From an uncultured Arthrobacter sp. (GTDB lineage Bacteria > Actinomycetota > Actinomycetes > Actinomycetales > Micrococcaceae): DNA of 64,000 nt. The first letter of the stretch is position 1; every line of letters begins with the position of its first letter. Below, piece after piece: positions 37,348-46,347 of the stretch. The DNA is taken from positions 112,865 to 176,864 of the forward strand of contig NZ_CANLXP010000006.1 of NCBI RefSeq assembly GCF_947495145.1. Direction: 5' to 3'. The position numbers were made by a program, and so were the translations under genes. The notes beneath the pieces are model-generated. The model had not been told where the DNA came from. It saw only the letters and a program-made list of their open reading frames with translations, and made no database searches.

Positions 37348-37385
37348 CAGACCCGGCGTCCCACTACTGTGGAACGCCGGGTCTG
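37348..37385 (-). terminator. intercistronic hairpin after the AglE-like binding protein
   Basis: A 12-bp stem (CAGACCCGGCGT and complement, with further inner pairing) lies ten bases after the binding-protein stop codon. It is likely a partial terminator or mRNA stabiliser, giving more binding protein than permease. Confidence 0.65.
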
Positions 37386-37394
37386 AAGAGGGAA

Positions 37395-38744
37395 CTACTG
37401 GGGCCAGCTGCTTTCGATGGTGTCAACCACTTCCTGCGTCGGCGTGCCGTTGATCCATTCGACGATGCCGCTCCAGAAGGAGTTGGCGCCCACGGCGCCC
37501 GGCATCAGGTCAGAGCCGTCAAAGCGGAAGACTGTGTCTTCGCTCTGCAGCAGCTCGATGGACTGACGGTCCAGCGCGCTCTGCGCCAGCGAGGGGTCGA
37601 GAGCCTGGTTCGCGCTGATGGCGCCACCCAGTTCGACACGGTTGTTGGCGAATTCACCGCTTGCCATGAACGTCTGGAAAGCAACAACGGCGGGCTCATC
37701 CGAGTAGGCAGCGACAAACTCGCCGCCACCGGTGATGGCGCTGCTGCCTTCCTCAACACCCGGAGTCATGAAGGCCCAAACATCTCCGTCTTCGGCAACC
37801 TCGGTTCCTTCGGGCCAGTTGGCCGCCTGGAAGGATGCCTGGTGGTGCATGGCGCACTCGCCGTCGAGGACCGGCTGGCCGGCGTCAGCGAACGGAGTGG
37901 TCAGGATGGAGCGAACGTCACCGAAACCGCCGTTGACGAATTCATCGCTCTTCAGGATTTCACCGACGGAATCGAAGGCTTCCACGATTTGGGGGTCATT
38001 GAACGGAATCTCATGGTTCACCCACTGGTCATAGACCTCCGGGCCGGCCTGGCGGAGGACGTAATCCTCAACCCAGTCGGTTCCCGGCCATCCCGTGGCT
38101 TCCCCGGACTCGAAGCCTGCACACCATGGCTTCATGGTGCCCTCGGCAGCGATGTCCTCAGTGAGGGTCATCATCTCGTCGAGGGTGGTGGGAACTTCCC
38201 AACCCTTCTCCTCGAAGGTTGCAGGGTCATACCAGACGTAGCCCTTGACGTTGGCGAGCATCGGCGCGGCATAGAACTCGCCGTCCACCGTGCCGTAACC
38301 CTTCCAGTCCTCGGACCAGTTCTCGTCCACGAGTGCTTCGACTTCAGCAGGGGCGGGCAGGACGTTGCCGCCGGCGACCTCTGCTGCCAGAAGACCCGGC
38401 TGCGGGAAGATCGCGATGTCCGGCGGGTTGCCGGCCTGTGAACGAACGCCGATCTGGGTCTCGAATTCCTTCGAGCCTTCGTAGACAACCTCGACGCCGG
38501 TGCATTCGGCGAAGTCTGCCCAGGAACTCTCGAGATTCTCGGCCTCGATGTCCACGATTGTTGAGTAGACGTTTACCTCTTCACCGTCGAAGGTTCCGTA
38601 TTCCTCGTAGGCGGCGCAGTCAGCTGACGGTTCTTCGCCGCCTCCTTCGCCCTCGCTTCCTGATCCACAGGCAGAGAGTGTAAGCGTGAGTATGCTGAGC
38701 GCGGCCAGTGGCAGCACAGCTTTGTTACCGCGAATAATCGCCAT
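37395..38744 (-). CDS. aglE: alpha-glucoside-binding lipoprotein (AglE type)
   Basis: The 449-residue protein has a lipoprotein signal with lipobox LSAC (Cys26), a Gly/Glu-rich linker, then a family 1 solute-binding domain. The segments PDIAIFPQPGLLA and FNDPQIVEAFDSVGEILKSDEF match AglE-type binding proteins for trehalose, maltose or sucrose. GGAG lies eight bases before ATG 38744. It heads the importer operon and is divergent from the GH13 glucosidase. Confidence 0.93.
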   Translation of the reverse strand: MAIIRGNKAVLPLAALSILTLTLSACGSGSEGEGGGEEPSADCAAYEEYGTFDGEEVNVYSTIVDIEAENLESSWADFAECTGVEVVYEGSKEFETQIGVRSQAGNPPDIAIFPQPGLLAAEVAGGNVLPAPAEVEALVDENWSEDWKGYGTVDGEFYAAPMLANVKGYVWYDPATFEEKGWEVPTTLDEMMTLTEDIAAEGTMKPWCAGFESGEATGWPGTDWVEDYVLRQAGPEVYDQWVNHEIPFNDPQIVEAFDSVGEILKSDEFVNGGFGDVRSILTTPFADAGQPVLDGECAMHHQASFQAANWPEGTEVAEDGDVWAFMTPGVEEGSSAITGGGEFVAAYSDEPAVVAFQTFMASGEFANNRVELGGAISANQALDPSLAQSALDRQSIELLQSEDTVFRFDGSDLMPGAVGANSFWSGIVEWINGTPTQEVVDTIESSWPQ

Positions 38745-38815
38745 GAAAATGACTCCTTTGTCCGGCAGCCGGGCACTCAGTGGTCACCGCCGCCTTGCCT
38801 CTTGATACCATCAAA

Positions 38816-38827
38816 GTAAGCGCTTAC
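38816..38827. promoter_or_regulatory. LacI-family operator
   Basis: GTAAGCGCTTAC is a perfect 12-bp palindrome with a central CG, the form bound by LacI-family repressors. It lies in the divergent promoter between the binding-protein gene and the alpha-glucosidase gene, so one site could control both. Confidence 0.65.
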
Positions 38828-38906
38828 GTAGTGATCTGCAACACTCAGCGCACCCCACCGTCTCGTCGATATGCAATCGTGACCCGTATCCCTACAGAGG
38901 AGCCCT

Positions 38907-40652
38907 ATGACCACCTCCGATCTCTCTCCAGCACGCACGGTTCAGGCAGCTGGCGGCGCCTGGTGGGAAGACGCCGTCATCTACCAGATCTATCCGCGCT
39001 CTTTTGCAGACGGCAACGGTGACGGCATGGGAGATCTGCACGGCATCACCGGCAAGCTGCCCTATCTGCAGAACCTCGGTGTGAACGCCGTGTGGCTTTC
39101 CCCCTTCTATGTCTCCCCGCAGGCGGATGCCGGGTACGACGTCGCCGATTACCGGGACGTGGACCCCCGCTTCGGCACGCTGGCCGATTTCGACGCCATG
39201 CTCACTGAAGCCCACGAGCGCGGACTCAAGGTGATCGTCGACCTGGTGCCGAACCACACTTCCGACGAGCATGAGTGGTTCCAGGCTGCCCTGCGCTCAC
39301 CGAAGGGCTCCGCCGAACGCAACCGCTACATGTTCCGTGACGGCGGCGGCGAGAACGGCGAGCTGCCCCCGAACAACTGGCAGTCGATCTTCGGCGGCAA
39401 TGCCTGGACGCGGGTCGAGGACGGCCAGTGGTACCTGCACCTGTTCGACACCAAGCAGCCGGACCTGAACTGGGAGAACCCCGAGGTCCACGAGGAAATG
39501 ATCTCCGTCCTGCGCTTCTGGCTGGACCGCGGCGTGGACGGCTTCCGCATCGATGTGGCGCACGGCCTGGTCAAGGCGGAGGGTTTGCCGGATTGGGCCG
39601 GCCGGGAAAGCATGGTCGGCGACGTGCATAACCCGGATGCGGCAGAGGAAGCAGCGGCGACCGAACCCACGCCGCCGTACTTCGACCAGCCCGGGGTGCA
39701 CGCCATCTACCGCGACTGGAACCGCGTCCTGGCCGAGTACCCGGGTGACCGCATGCTCGTGGCGGAAGCCTGGGTGGAGCCGGCCGAACGGCTCTTCCAT
39801 TACGTTCGCCCAGACGAGATGCAGCAGGCCTTCAACTTCGACTTCCTGCGCGCCGGCTGGGATGCGAAGCGCCTGAGCGCGAGCATCACCGAATCCCTTG
39901 CACAGGCAGGCAACGTCGGCGCACCCAGTACCTGGGTTCTCTCCAACCATGACACCGTCCGGCATACCACCCGCTTTGGCCTGCAGGACCCCACGCAACT
40001 GCCCAAGGGCGTCGGTGCGCAGGATGAGCAGCCGGATGAGGTCCTCGGCCTGCGCCGCGGACGTGCAGCGCTGCTCACTATGCTGGCGCTGCCCGGCTCG
40101 GCCTACCTCTACCAGGGAGACGAGCTTGGCCTGCCCGAGCACACCCTGCTGGACGACACTGTCCGCCAGGACCCGGCGTTCTTCCGGACCGAAGGCGTTG
40201 AGCGAGGCCGCGACGGCTGCCGGGTGCCGCTTCCGTGGAAAGCTGGCGCGCCGGGGTTCGGTTTCAGCACAACGGACGACGACGGCACCTCGCCCTGGTT
40301 GCCCCAGCCCGCCGGATTCTCCGGGTACGCAGCGGACGTGCAGGTGGATCGCCCCGGCTCAGTGCACGAGCTTGTGAAGGCCGCACTGGCCGAGCGCTCG
40401 TCCCGCAGGCTGGGCCGCGGCTCACTTGAATGGGCACCGGAACACCGTGCCGAAGACGGCGTACTCGCGTTCACCAATGGTTCAGCGCTGGTGGTTGCGA
40501 ACATGGGCGCGGAGCCCGTCGAACTGCCTGCCGGCGTCGTCGTCATTGCCAGTGCGGAGGATGCGGTGACGAACGGTGCGAACGGTGCGAACGGTGCGGA
40601 GACAGGCACATTGCTGCAGCCGGACAGCTCAGTGTGGATCGAGCGGTCCTGA
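38907..40652 (+). CDS. aglA: alpha-glucosidase, glycoside hydrolase family 13
   Basis: The 581-residue cytosolic enzyme splits alpha-glucosides brought in by the divergent importer. The GH13 regions are clear: YQIYPRSFADGNGDGMGDLHGI, DLVPNHTSDEH, the nucleophile in DGFRIDVAHG, the acid/base in LVAEAWVE and the third acid in LSNHDTVRH. There is no signal peptide. It resembles oligo-1,6-glucosidase/AglA. A short tandem repeat of the codons for Asn-Gly-Ala occurs near the end (about 40570-40600). GAGGAG precedes ATG 38907. Confidence 0.95.
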   Translation: MTTSDLSPARTVQAAGGAWWEDAVIYQIYPRSFADGNGDGMGDLHGITGKLPYLQNLGVNAVWLSPFYVSPQADAGYDVADYRDVDPRFGTLADFDAMLTEAHERGLKVIVDLVPNHTSDEHEWFQAALRSPKGSAERNRYMFRDGGGENGELPPNNWQSIFGGNAWTRVEDGQWYLHLFDTKQPDLNWENPEVHEEMISVLRFWLDRGVDGFRIDVAHGLVKAEGLPDWAGRESMVGDVHNPDAAEEAAATEPTPPYFDQPGVHAIYRDWNRVLAEYPGDRMLVAEAWVEPAERLFHYVRPDEMQQAFNFDFLRAGWDAKRLSASITESLAQAGNVGAPSTWVLSNHDTVRHTTRFGLQDPTQLPKGVGAQDEQPDEVLGLRRGRAALLTMLALPGSAYLYQGDELGLPEHTLLDDTVRQDPAFFRTEGVERGRDGCRVPLPWKAGAPGFGFSTTDDDGTSPWLPQPAGFSGYAADVQVDRPGSVHELVKAALAERSSRRLGRGSLEWAPEHRAEDGVLAFTNGSALVVANMGAEPVELPAGVVVIASAEDAVTNGANGANGAETGTLLQPDSSVWIERS

Positions 40653-40676
40653 CACGGCCGGAGCCGCAATAAGGGC

Positions 40677-41285
40677 CTAGCGCACTCTCTCGGCGCGGGT
40701 AAACCGCGAGCGGGCACCGGAGCTGATGCTGATCAGCACCGGTGTCTGCACCCCGAGGACGGCGTCGAGCGCCAGGACAAGCGCTGACACCTCCTCTGCC
40801 ACAACCTGGGGAGCCACCCCCTGCCGTGGGGAGACCCGCACCTTGAGCGCGGGCCGGCCACGGAATTCATAGGTGGAAACGGCCGAATTCACCAGGTCCA
40901 CCCGCTCGCTCAGGGCGGCCTTGAGCGCCTGTTCTGCTACCGCTGCGTTGATGGTTACGCTGCCGGGGACCGGCTGGTCGTCGTCGTCATAGGCAAGGGT
41001 GCCTGACCGCCCCTTTCCCTGGTTGGCTACCCACGCAAACATGAGGATGACCAGCAGGATCATCAGCAGCGCTACGACAATCCAGAGCCAGCTGTCGCGC
41101 TGCCCGGAGAGGGTGGTGGCCGCAAGGACGCCGGCGATCGCCTCGCCCGCCTGCCCGGCCACTGACTGCCACCAGCGGGCCACGGCGGGCACACCCAGCG
41201 CCATGGCCAGGGCACCGGCCAGCATCAGTGCCAGTCCGAACACGGCCAGCAGGACCCGGTTGAGCGTCCGCGGGGTCTGGTTCAT
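40677..41285 (-). CDS. AmaP-like membrane protein of the Asp23 cluster
   Basis: The 202-residue protein has two hydrophobic segments (about residues 10-32 and 68-88) and a C-terminal domain with alkaline-shock-like repeats (GSVTINAAVAEQALKAAL, RVSPRQGVAPQVVAEEVSALV). Proteins of this kind anchor Asp23 to the membrane in Gram-positive bacteria. It is the last gene of a five-gene operon. Its start overlaps the preceding stop by four bases. Confidence 0.75.
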   Translation of the reverse strand: MNQTPRTLNRVLLAVFGLALMLAGALAMALGVPAVARWWQSVAGQAGEAIAGVLAATTLSGQRDSWLWIVVALLMILLVILMFAWVANQGKGRSGTLAYDDDDQPVPGSVTINAAVAEQALKAALSERVDLVNSAVSTYEFRGRPALKVRVSPRQGVAPQVVAEEVSALVLALDAVLGVQTPVLISISSGARSRFTRAERVR

Positions 41286-41869
41286 TGCCCGATCACCCCG
41301 GACTGGGCAACTGTCACCCGGACCAGCGGCACCGGATCAATTGCTGTCCGGTGAAGTTCATCCTCGACCGCGGCCTGAACCGATTGTTCGCTTACCGGTA
41401 TGCCGGATGTCGGCCGCACCTGCACCTCTGCCAGACGCCGGTCGATGGTCACCAGCACCTGCTCCGGGGTCACGCCGGCGGCCACCCGCGCACGGCGTGC
41501 CAGGGAGGAGGCCAGCACTTCCGCATCGACAACGACGGCGGCACGCTCGTTCGGGATGCTCAGCCGCGCCTTCCTGCCGGGCAGCACAGCGGCGAGGAAG
41601 AAAATAAGCCCCGCCAGAAAGGTCAGCCCTCCGGCTGCGGCGAGGACGGTAGAGGAAATTCCGCCGGGAAGCGAGCTGATCCAGCCCGCTGCGGCCTCCG
41701 GACCGAGCAGCCACGGATCCTGGCCAAGCGCCTTCAGGGCTGCTTCGAGCATCACATAGAGGGCGGAGATGATAACCAGCCCGGCCATGATCGTGGAAGG
41801 AACAGCGCGCGATGAGTGGGTTTCCCGCCGGATGACGTCCGAGGTCAGGCGGGTCGTTTCGTCGGTCAT
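41282..41869 (-). CDS. DUF6286-type membrane protein of the Asp23 cluster
   Basis: From ATG 41869 (GGGAGGG upstream) the product has 195 residues. Two membrane segments lie at about residues 25-45 and 70-95. The remainder is an alkaline-shock-like soluble domain (VLASSLARRARVAAGVTPEQVLVTIDRR). The open frame upstream of this start belongs to another gene's shadow. Function: envelope homeostasis together with Asp23, inferred from the cluster. Confidence 0.78.
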   Translation of the reverse strand: MTDETTRLTSDVIRRETHSSRAVPSTIMAGLVIISALYVMLEAALKALGQDPWLLGPEAAAGWISSLPGGISSTVLAAAGGLTFLAGLIFFLAAVLPGRKARLSIPNERAAVVVDAEVLASSLARRARVAAGVTPEQVLVTIDRRLAEVQVRPTSGIPVSEQSVQAAVEDELHRTAIDPVPLVRVTVAQSGVIGQ

Positions 41870-42237
41870 CTTGCCCTCCCCGTGCCGGTTACGCGGGCAC
41901 CGGTGACCCGGATGTCCACCCGGCTGAGACGCGATCCGCTGAGCTGCACCACCCGCTCTAGAATCTCCCCCTTGGCGCGGTGCACGCGGTCCTCGACGGA
42001 GCCGCCGAGGACGGCCACCGCTGCGGGGTCTGCTGCCACCCGGTGCAGCGGGGGGACTGGGATGGGAAGGGCAAGGTTGAGCGCAAGCAGCCCGGCGTCG
42101 TCGAACCAGGTGGCCCGGATGTCCCGCACCGGCACGTGCAGGACGTCGGCAGCGACGCCGCAGGCCGTGCTGGTGAGAGCCTGCGTGCTGATGCGGTTGT
42201 GGCCGGCGAGCCGCTCCCGTGCGGCAGGTGCGGTCAC
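41866..42237 (-). CDS. Asp23/Gls24 family-related protein, short form
   Basis: The 123-residue protein is a soluble alpha/beta protein with the Asp23-like layout but a weaker match than the larger paralogue (ISTQALTSTACGVAADVL, VRDIRATWFDDAG, VDIRVTGARV). It overlaps both neighbours by four bases, showing tight coupling in the operon. Confidence 0.72.
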   Translation of the reverse strand: MTAPAARERLAGHNRISTQALTSTACGVAADVLHVPVRDIRATWFDDAGLLALNLALPIPVPPLHRVAADPAAVAVLGGSVEDRVHRAKGEILERVVQLSGSRLSRVDIRVTGARVTGTGRAR

Positions 42238-42425
42238 GATGAAGAGCGGCGGCCGGCCAGGGCGTCGCGAACACTGCGCAGGTCCAGCTTGCCCTCCGCA
42301 ACCCGGCCCACAAAGGCACCGATGGCCATGAACAGTGCCACCAGAAGGAAACCCCAGAAGTGGAAGATGAGCGCGGCGAAAGCCAGAATGGTGCCCACGA
42401 GGATCCCGACGACGGTGAGGTTCAT
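42234..42425 (-). CDS. DUF2273-like small membrane protein
   Basis: The 63-residue protein has two adjacent hydrophobic helices (about residues 4-24 and 26-43) and a basic C terminus (GRVAEGKLDLRSVRDALAG), the normal layout of DUF2273 members. GGAG precedes the ATG. It lies between the two Asp23 genes, where this family is usually found. Confidence 0.82.
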   Translation of the reverse strand: MNLTVVGILVGTILAFAALIFHFWGFLLVALFMAIGAFVGRVAEGKLDLRSVRDALAGRRSSS

Positions 42426-42434
42426 GGTGTCTCC

Positions 42435-42875
42435 TTAGCTCGCCGCCGGGCGCGGCTTGTCGGTGCTCTTCGGGTCATTCAGGCCGGGCACATGCACGTC
42501 ATTGATTTCGACGTTGACTTCGATGACCTGCAGTCCCACCAATTCACCCACAGCGGCGAAGACGGCCGCGCGCACCTGATCGGCAACGGCGGTCAGCGGA
42601 TAGCCGTATTCAGCGACGAGGTTGACGTCAACAGCCGCCTGGACTTCCCCGACCTCCACGTGCACGCCCTGGGCGAGGTCGCCGGCACCGACGACGTCGC
42701 GGAGCGCTCCGAGGGCGCGGCCGGTACCGCTGCCCAGGGAATAGACCCCCGCTATCCTGCGTGCCGCGATGGCGGCGACCTTGGCTACGGCCGTCTCGGA
42801 GATGGTTGTCCTGCCGGTTGGCGCCGCGGTGGCAGGCGGAATGCCCGCCGGCCGGATTTCCTGCTCGTTCTCCAT
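42435..42875 (-). CDS. Asp23/Gls24 family envelope stress response protein
   Basis: The 146-residue protein has the Asp23 domain at about residues 22-125: GRTTISETAVAKVAAIAARRIAGVYSL, GVHVEVGEVQAAVDVNLVAEYGYPL, VIEVNVEINDVHV. Such proteins form envelope-associated layers or respond to alkaline and cell wall stress. It is the first gene of the five-gene operon and has a strong ribosome site (AAAGGGGG). Confidence 0.93.
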   Translation of the reverse strand: MENEQEIRPAGIPPATAAPTGRTTISETAVAKVAAIAARRIAGVYSLGSGTGRALGALRDVVGAGDLAQGVHVEVGEVQAAVDVNLVAEYGYPLTAVADQVRAAVFAAVGELVGLQVIEVNVEINDVHVPGLNDPKSTDKPRPAAS

Positions 42876-42942
42876 GCTGACCCCCTTTCTCTTTTGCCCA
42901 GCCTAACCCTTCCGCTGAAGGTTTGACACGCGGGCGAAAGGC

Positions 42943-43422
42943 TCAGCGGACGGGTTCGCTGCAGTGGAGTTCGAGCCATTCCTGCACCGGCTTCAACGCC
43001 TCTCTGAACGCCGATTCGTCGAACTGCCCGGCACCCTCGGGGCCGCTCTCAGCGGCGTCCGCCACCCGGGCAAAATGCGGCTTGAGTTCCTCCGGAACCT
43101 TGCCGTGAAGGTAGTGCAGTTGGTCCTCAAGTCTGGTCATCGTCTCAGGATCCTCGTCCCCCATGAAGCTGAGCGGCGCGAGCAGCACCGAGGAGACGCC
43201 GGCGGCCACAACCAGGCAGTCCTTCATTTCCGCCCGCTCACTCTCCGCTCCTTGAGCAAGCCTGCGCTCCGGCGCCTGAGATTCGGAGGGATCGGGCTGC
43301 GGTGACCCCGGCAGCTCGGCGGGCATGCTAAGGCTGCTTGTCGCCTCAGGTGCGGAATCGGCGCACCCTGACAGAGCCAGGGTCAGTACACCGGAAACGG
43401 CCACGGCGAACAAGGGTCTCAC
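42943..43422 (-). CDS. hypothetical lipoprotein
   Basis: I place the start at GTG 43422 (159 aa), because GGAAGGA lies ten bases upstream and the product then begins directly with a lipoprotein signal ending in LALSGC. A TTG at 43482 would add 20 residues. The mature part is Ser/Pro/Glu-rich and then helical (LEDQLHYLHGKVPEELKPHFARVADAAE). No domain recognised. It is separate from the Asp23 operon by 67 bp. Confidence 0.7.
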   Translation of the reverse strand: MRPLFAVAVSGVLTLALSGCADSAPEATSSLSMPAELPGSPQPDPSESQAPERRLAQGAESERAEMKDCLVVAAGVSSVLLAPLSFMGDEDPETMTRLEDQLHYLHGKVPEELKPHFARVADAAESGPEGAGQFDESAFREALKPVQEWLELHCSEPVR

Positions 43423-43543
43423 GCCTGACAGGTCCTTCCGTTCAGCTGAATTGGCGGATGTAGCGTCCGCTGCCCGCGGCAACGCTCCACGGGATTAACG
43501 GTCGAGCGGCCCAGTCTTCTCCCGGCGCCTCCTTTGCGTCCGT

Positions 43544-44992
43544 CTATGGCGCCGAACTCTCGAAACCGGTGCGGGTCATGGTTCCCCACACCTGCTTCTT
43601 GCCGCGCAGCGCCGCCCACCAACCCTGCATCCGCCACACCGCGGTGAGCTGGCGGTAGCCAACGTTTTCGATCACAGAAACGGACAGGGCAACCCAGAGG
43701 TCCCTCCACCGGTTGTAGCGGTGGAAGGAGGCTTCCTCCACCAGTAGCGCCATCAGGGACACGAAGATGGCGTAGAGGTACGCCACAGCAATGAACGCAA
43801 GCGCGTAGGGGACGTTCACCACACCGAGCAGCAGCCCCAACGGGACAATGAAGATCCCGAACAGTTCAATCGCAGGGGCAATGAGCTCGAAGATCCAGTA
43901 GTAGGGCAACGCGATCATGCCCACGGATCCATAGCGCGGATTGAAAGTCATGCCGCGGTACTTGGTGAGGACTTCCCACAGACCGCGGTGCCACCGCCGT
44001 CGTTGTCGTGCCAGGACAGCAGCGCTGGAAGGGACTTCCGTCCAGCACACCGGCTCGGCAATGAAGATGACGCGGTACTTCCGCTTCTCCTCGCGCATCA
44101 GCTTGTGCAGCCGCATGACCAGTTCGAAGTCTTCGCCGATGCTGTCCGCATCCAGCCCGCCCGCCCGAATGATCAGGTCGCGGCGGAACATTCCGAAAGC
44201 ACCCGAAATGAGGATGAGCGAGTTCAGCTGCGACCACCCGGCACGGCCGAGCAGGAAGGAGCGCAGATATTCGACGATCTGGATGCGGGCGAAGTAATTC
44301 TTCGGCATATTGACGCTGACCACGCGGCCCGCGACCACCTCGCACCCGTTGGCCACCCGCACCACGCCCCCGGTCGCGATCACGTGCTCCGGATCATCCG
44401 TGAAGGGCTTGGAAACAACAAGGAGGGAATCAGGATCCAGCAGGCTGTCGGCGTCGACCATCACCACCAGGTCCTTTGACGCGACGTTCAGGCCCATGTT
44501 CAGCGAGTCCGACCGCCCCGAGTTCTCCTTGTCGACAACGATGATAGGCAGTGCCGTATCCCGTGCGCGGTAAGTGCGGCGGACAGCCCCGCGAACGGGA
44601 ACCTTGATGGACACCTCCCTTTGGTCCTCGACGAGGTCGTAGACATCGATCAGCGTCTGCAGGGTCTCGTCAGAACTGCCGTCATTGATGACAACAACTT
44701 CGTGATCGGGATAACGCAGGTCGAGCACCGCGCGAACCGACGCGGCAATGACGGCGCCCTCGTTATAGGCGGGCATGAGGACCGAGATCCCCGGGCTGAG
44801 CGGCGAAGCGGCAGTGACGCGGGATCCGGTGAAGGACTGCCTGCGAAGATGCGACGTGAAGTTCACGCTCGCGAAGATAATCAGCAACAGCAGCGAAGTG
44901 TTGATCACGATGAAATAGGCGAGCACGGGGTAGGCCGTGATTTCGAAAAGCCACTGTATTCCTGCCCTCAGCGGCTCCAGTATGTTGTCCAC
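43544..44992 (-). CDS. family 2 processive glycosyltransferase
   Basis: The 482-residue membrane protein has N-terminal helices (about residues 15-42), a GT2 catalytic domain and three to four C-terminal helices. The catalytic motifs are PAYNEGAVI, VINDGSSDET, MVDADSLLD, GEDFELVMR and RQRRRWHRG, the D, DxD, ED, QxxRW set of synthases such as PgaC, hyaluronan or cellulose synthase. It should polymerise and export a polysaccharide. The GTG start lies nine bases after the HEAT-repeat gene. Product unknown. Confidence 0.9.
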   Translation of the reverse strand: MDNILEPLRAGIQWLFEITAYPVLAYFIVINTSLLLLIIFASVNFTSHLRRQSFTGSRVTAASPLSPGISVLMPAYNEGAVIAASVRAVLDLRYPDHEVVVINDGSSDETLQTLIDVYDLVEDQREVSIKVPVRGAVRRTYRARDTALPIIVVDKENSGRSDSLNMGLNVASKDLVVMVDADSLLDPDSLLVVSKPFTDDPEHVIATGGVVRVANGCEVVAGRVVSVNMPKNYFARIQIVEYLRSFLLGRAGWSQLNSLILISGAFGMFRRDLIIRAGGLDADSIGEDFELVMRLHKLMREEKRKYRVIFIAEPVCWTEVPSSAAVLARQRRRWHRGLWEVLTKYRGMTFNPRYGSVGMIALPYYWIFELIAPAIELFGIFIVPLGLLLGVVNVPYALAFIAVAYLYAIFVSLMALLVEEASFHRYNRWRDLWVALSVSVIENVGYRQLTAVWRMQGWWAALRGKKQVWGTMTRTGFESSAP

Positions 44993-45001
44993 CCGGGTTC
45001 C

Positions 45002-45973
45002 CTACGCGTCCACGAGGATACGGCGAACGTCGGCGTCGGCCCGCTCCATAACGTGCCGGCGTACCTCGCGGGCCTCGGCGCCGGGCATCGCCCGGAGCGC
45101 TTCCCCGGCTGCCTGACGGACCGACGACGACGCACTGCTCGAACAGGAGATTTCCGCGAGCTCGCTGGTGGCCGGCTTGTAACTCAACCTGCCCAGCGAT
45201 CTGGCGCACGCAGCAACAACGACGTCGGACGCGTTCTCCCGGCCTCCCTCCGCCAGCAGACATTCGAACAGGGCCTCTGCAGCCTCCGACATCAGCAGCA
45301 TTCCCACAACCGCTGCCGAGCCATAACGGATTCCGGCGTCGCGGTCCCGCAGACCCTCGATATACACCGTGGGATCCTGATCGGGAAGGTTGAGCAGAGC
45401 TGTGGCGGCGACTGAGTGGGGAATGCCGCTGGTCAGCGAGAGTGCGTCGACCAGATGCCCTCCGGCTTCCGGCCGGGCGGCAACGCCGAGAGCACGTGCG
45501 GCCACGAGGCGGACTTCGAGGTTTTTGTCCCGTAACGCTGCGGTAAGGGGCCTGATGACCTCGCTTCCGCCGAGAACGCCGAGGAGTTCCGCAGCTCCGG
45601 CCCGCTGGATAGCGCTGCGGGAGCTGATCCGCTGGAGGGAGCGACGGAGGAGCCCGCGGGCTGCGAGGACGCTGATCATCGCCTCGCGTACATCGCCGCG
45701 GACCTCCGGGATCATACGCAGCAGGGTCTGCTCCACGTGGTCGCCGAGAGGGCCGGGAGTCGAAGCGAGTTCCTGTACGAGGGCATCGAGGGCCTCATCC
45801 TCCGCAACGGCAAGCGCCATGATGCGGCTGCGGACGGCGTTCTCGTGGACGGTCCGCCGGCGCTCACGCGCATGGCGGGAGCCCTTGATGACGACGACGG
45901 CGGCGAGCGCAACAATGCACCCCACCACCAGTACGACGACGGCGATCGCCAGTACGTCCCATGAGACCAGCAC
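45002..45973 (-). CDS. membrane-anchored HEAT-repeat protein
   Basis: The 323-residue protein starts at GTG 45973. Residues about 8-31 form a membrane helix, followed by a basic stretch (KGSRHARERRRT). The rest has HEAT/PBS-lyase-like repeats (AGAAELLGVLGGSEVIRPLTAALRDKNLEVRLVAARALG, in two turns). It is probably a scaffold that links the response regulator and glycosyltransferase encoded on either side. That role is inferred from operon position. Confidence 0.85.
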   Translation of the reverse strand: MLVSWDVLAIAVVVLVVGCIVALAAVVVIKGSRHARERRRTVHENAVRSRIMALAVAEDEALDALVQELASTPGPLGDHVEQTLLRMIPEVRGDVREAMISVLAARGLLRRSLQRISSRSAIQRAGAAELLGVLGGSEVIRPLTAALRDKNLEVRLVAARALGVAARPEAGGHLVDALSLTSGIPHSVAATALLNLPDQDPTVYIEGLRDRDAGIRYGSAAVVGMLLMSEAAEALFECLLAEGGRENASDVVVAACARSLGRLSYKPATSELAEISCSSSASSSVRQAAGEALRAMPGAEAREVRRHVMERADADVRRILVDA

Positions 45974-45978
45974 GGGCG

Positions 45979-46347
45979 CTAACGGGCGAGGATGCCGGCA
46001 ACCCTGGCGGCGAGTTCGCGCGGGCTGAACGGCTTGACCACATAATCGGTGATCCCCGCTGCGAAACCGCTCTCGATGTCGCGTTCCTGGTTCTTGGCGG
46101 TCAGCAGGATGACGGGGACGGAGACCGGCGGTTCCGCTGCACGCATCATCCGGACCATGTCCACCCCGGACATGCCCGGCATCATGACATCGGAGATCAC
46201 AAGGCTGTAGCCATTGTTGGTCGCCAGTTCGAGGCCGGCAACGCCGTCTCCGGCGGTTTCGACCTCGTACCCGCTGGACTCGAGTTTGGTGGAGACGAGG
46301 TCACGGATGTCCGCGTCGTCGTCGACAACCAGAATCTTGTGTGGCAT
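45979..46347 (-). CDS. single-domain response regulator (CheY-like)
   Basis: From ATG 46347 (GGAAGGG upstream) the product has 122 residues: just a receiver domain. Asp9-Asp11 form the acidic pocket, Asp53 is the phosphoacceptor (SDVMMPGMSG), Thr83 and Lys105 (VVKPFS) complete it. There is no output domain. No histidine kinase is encoded nearby. It sits five bases before the HEAT-repeat gene and may control polysaccharide synthesis by protein contact. Confidence 0.9.
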   Translation of the reverse strand: MPHKILVVDDDADIRDLVSTKLESSGYEVETAGDGVAGLELATNNGYSLVISDVMMPGMSGVDMVRMMRAAEPPVSVPVILLTAKNQERDIESGFAAGITDYVVKPFSPRELAARVAGILAR

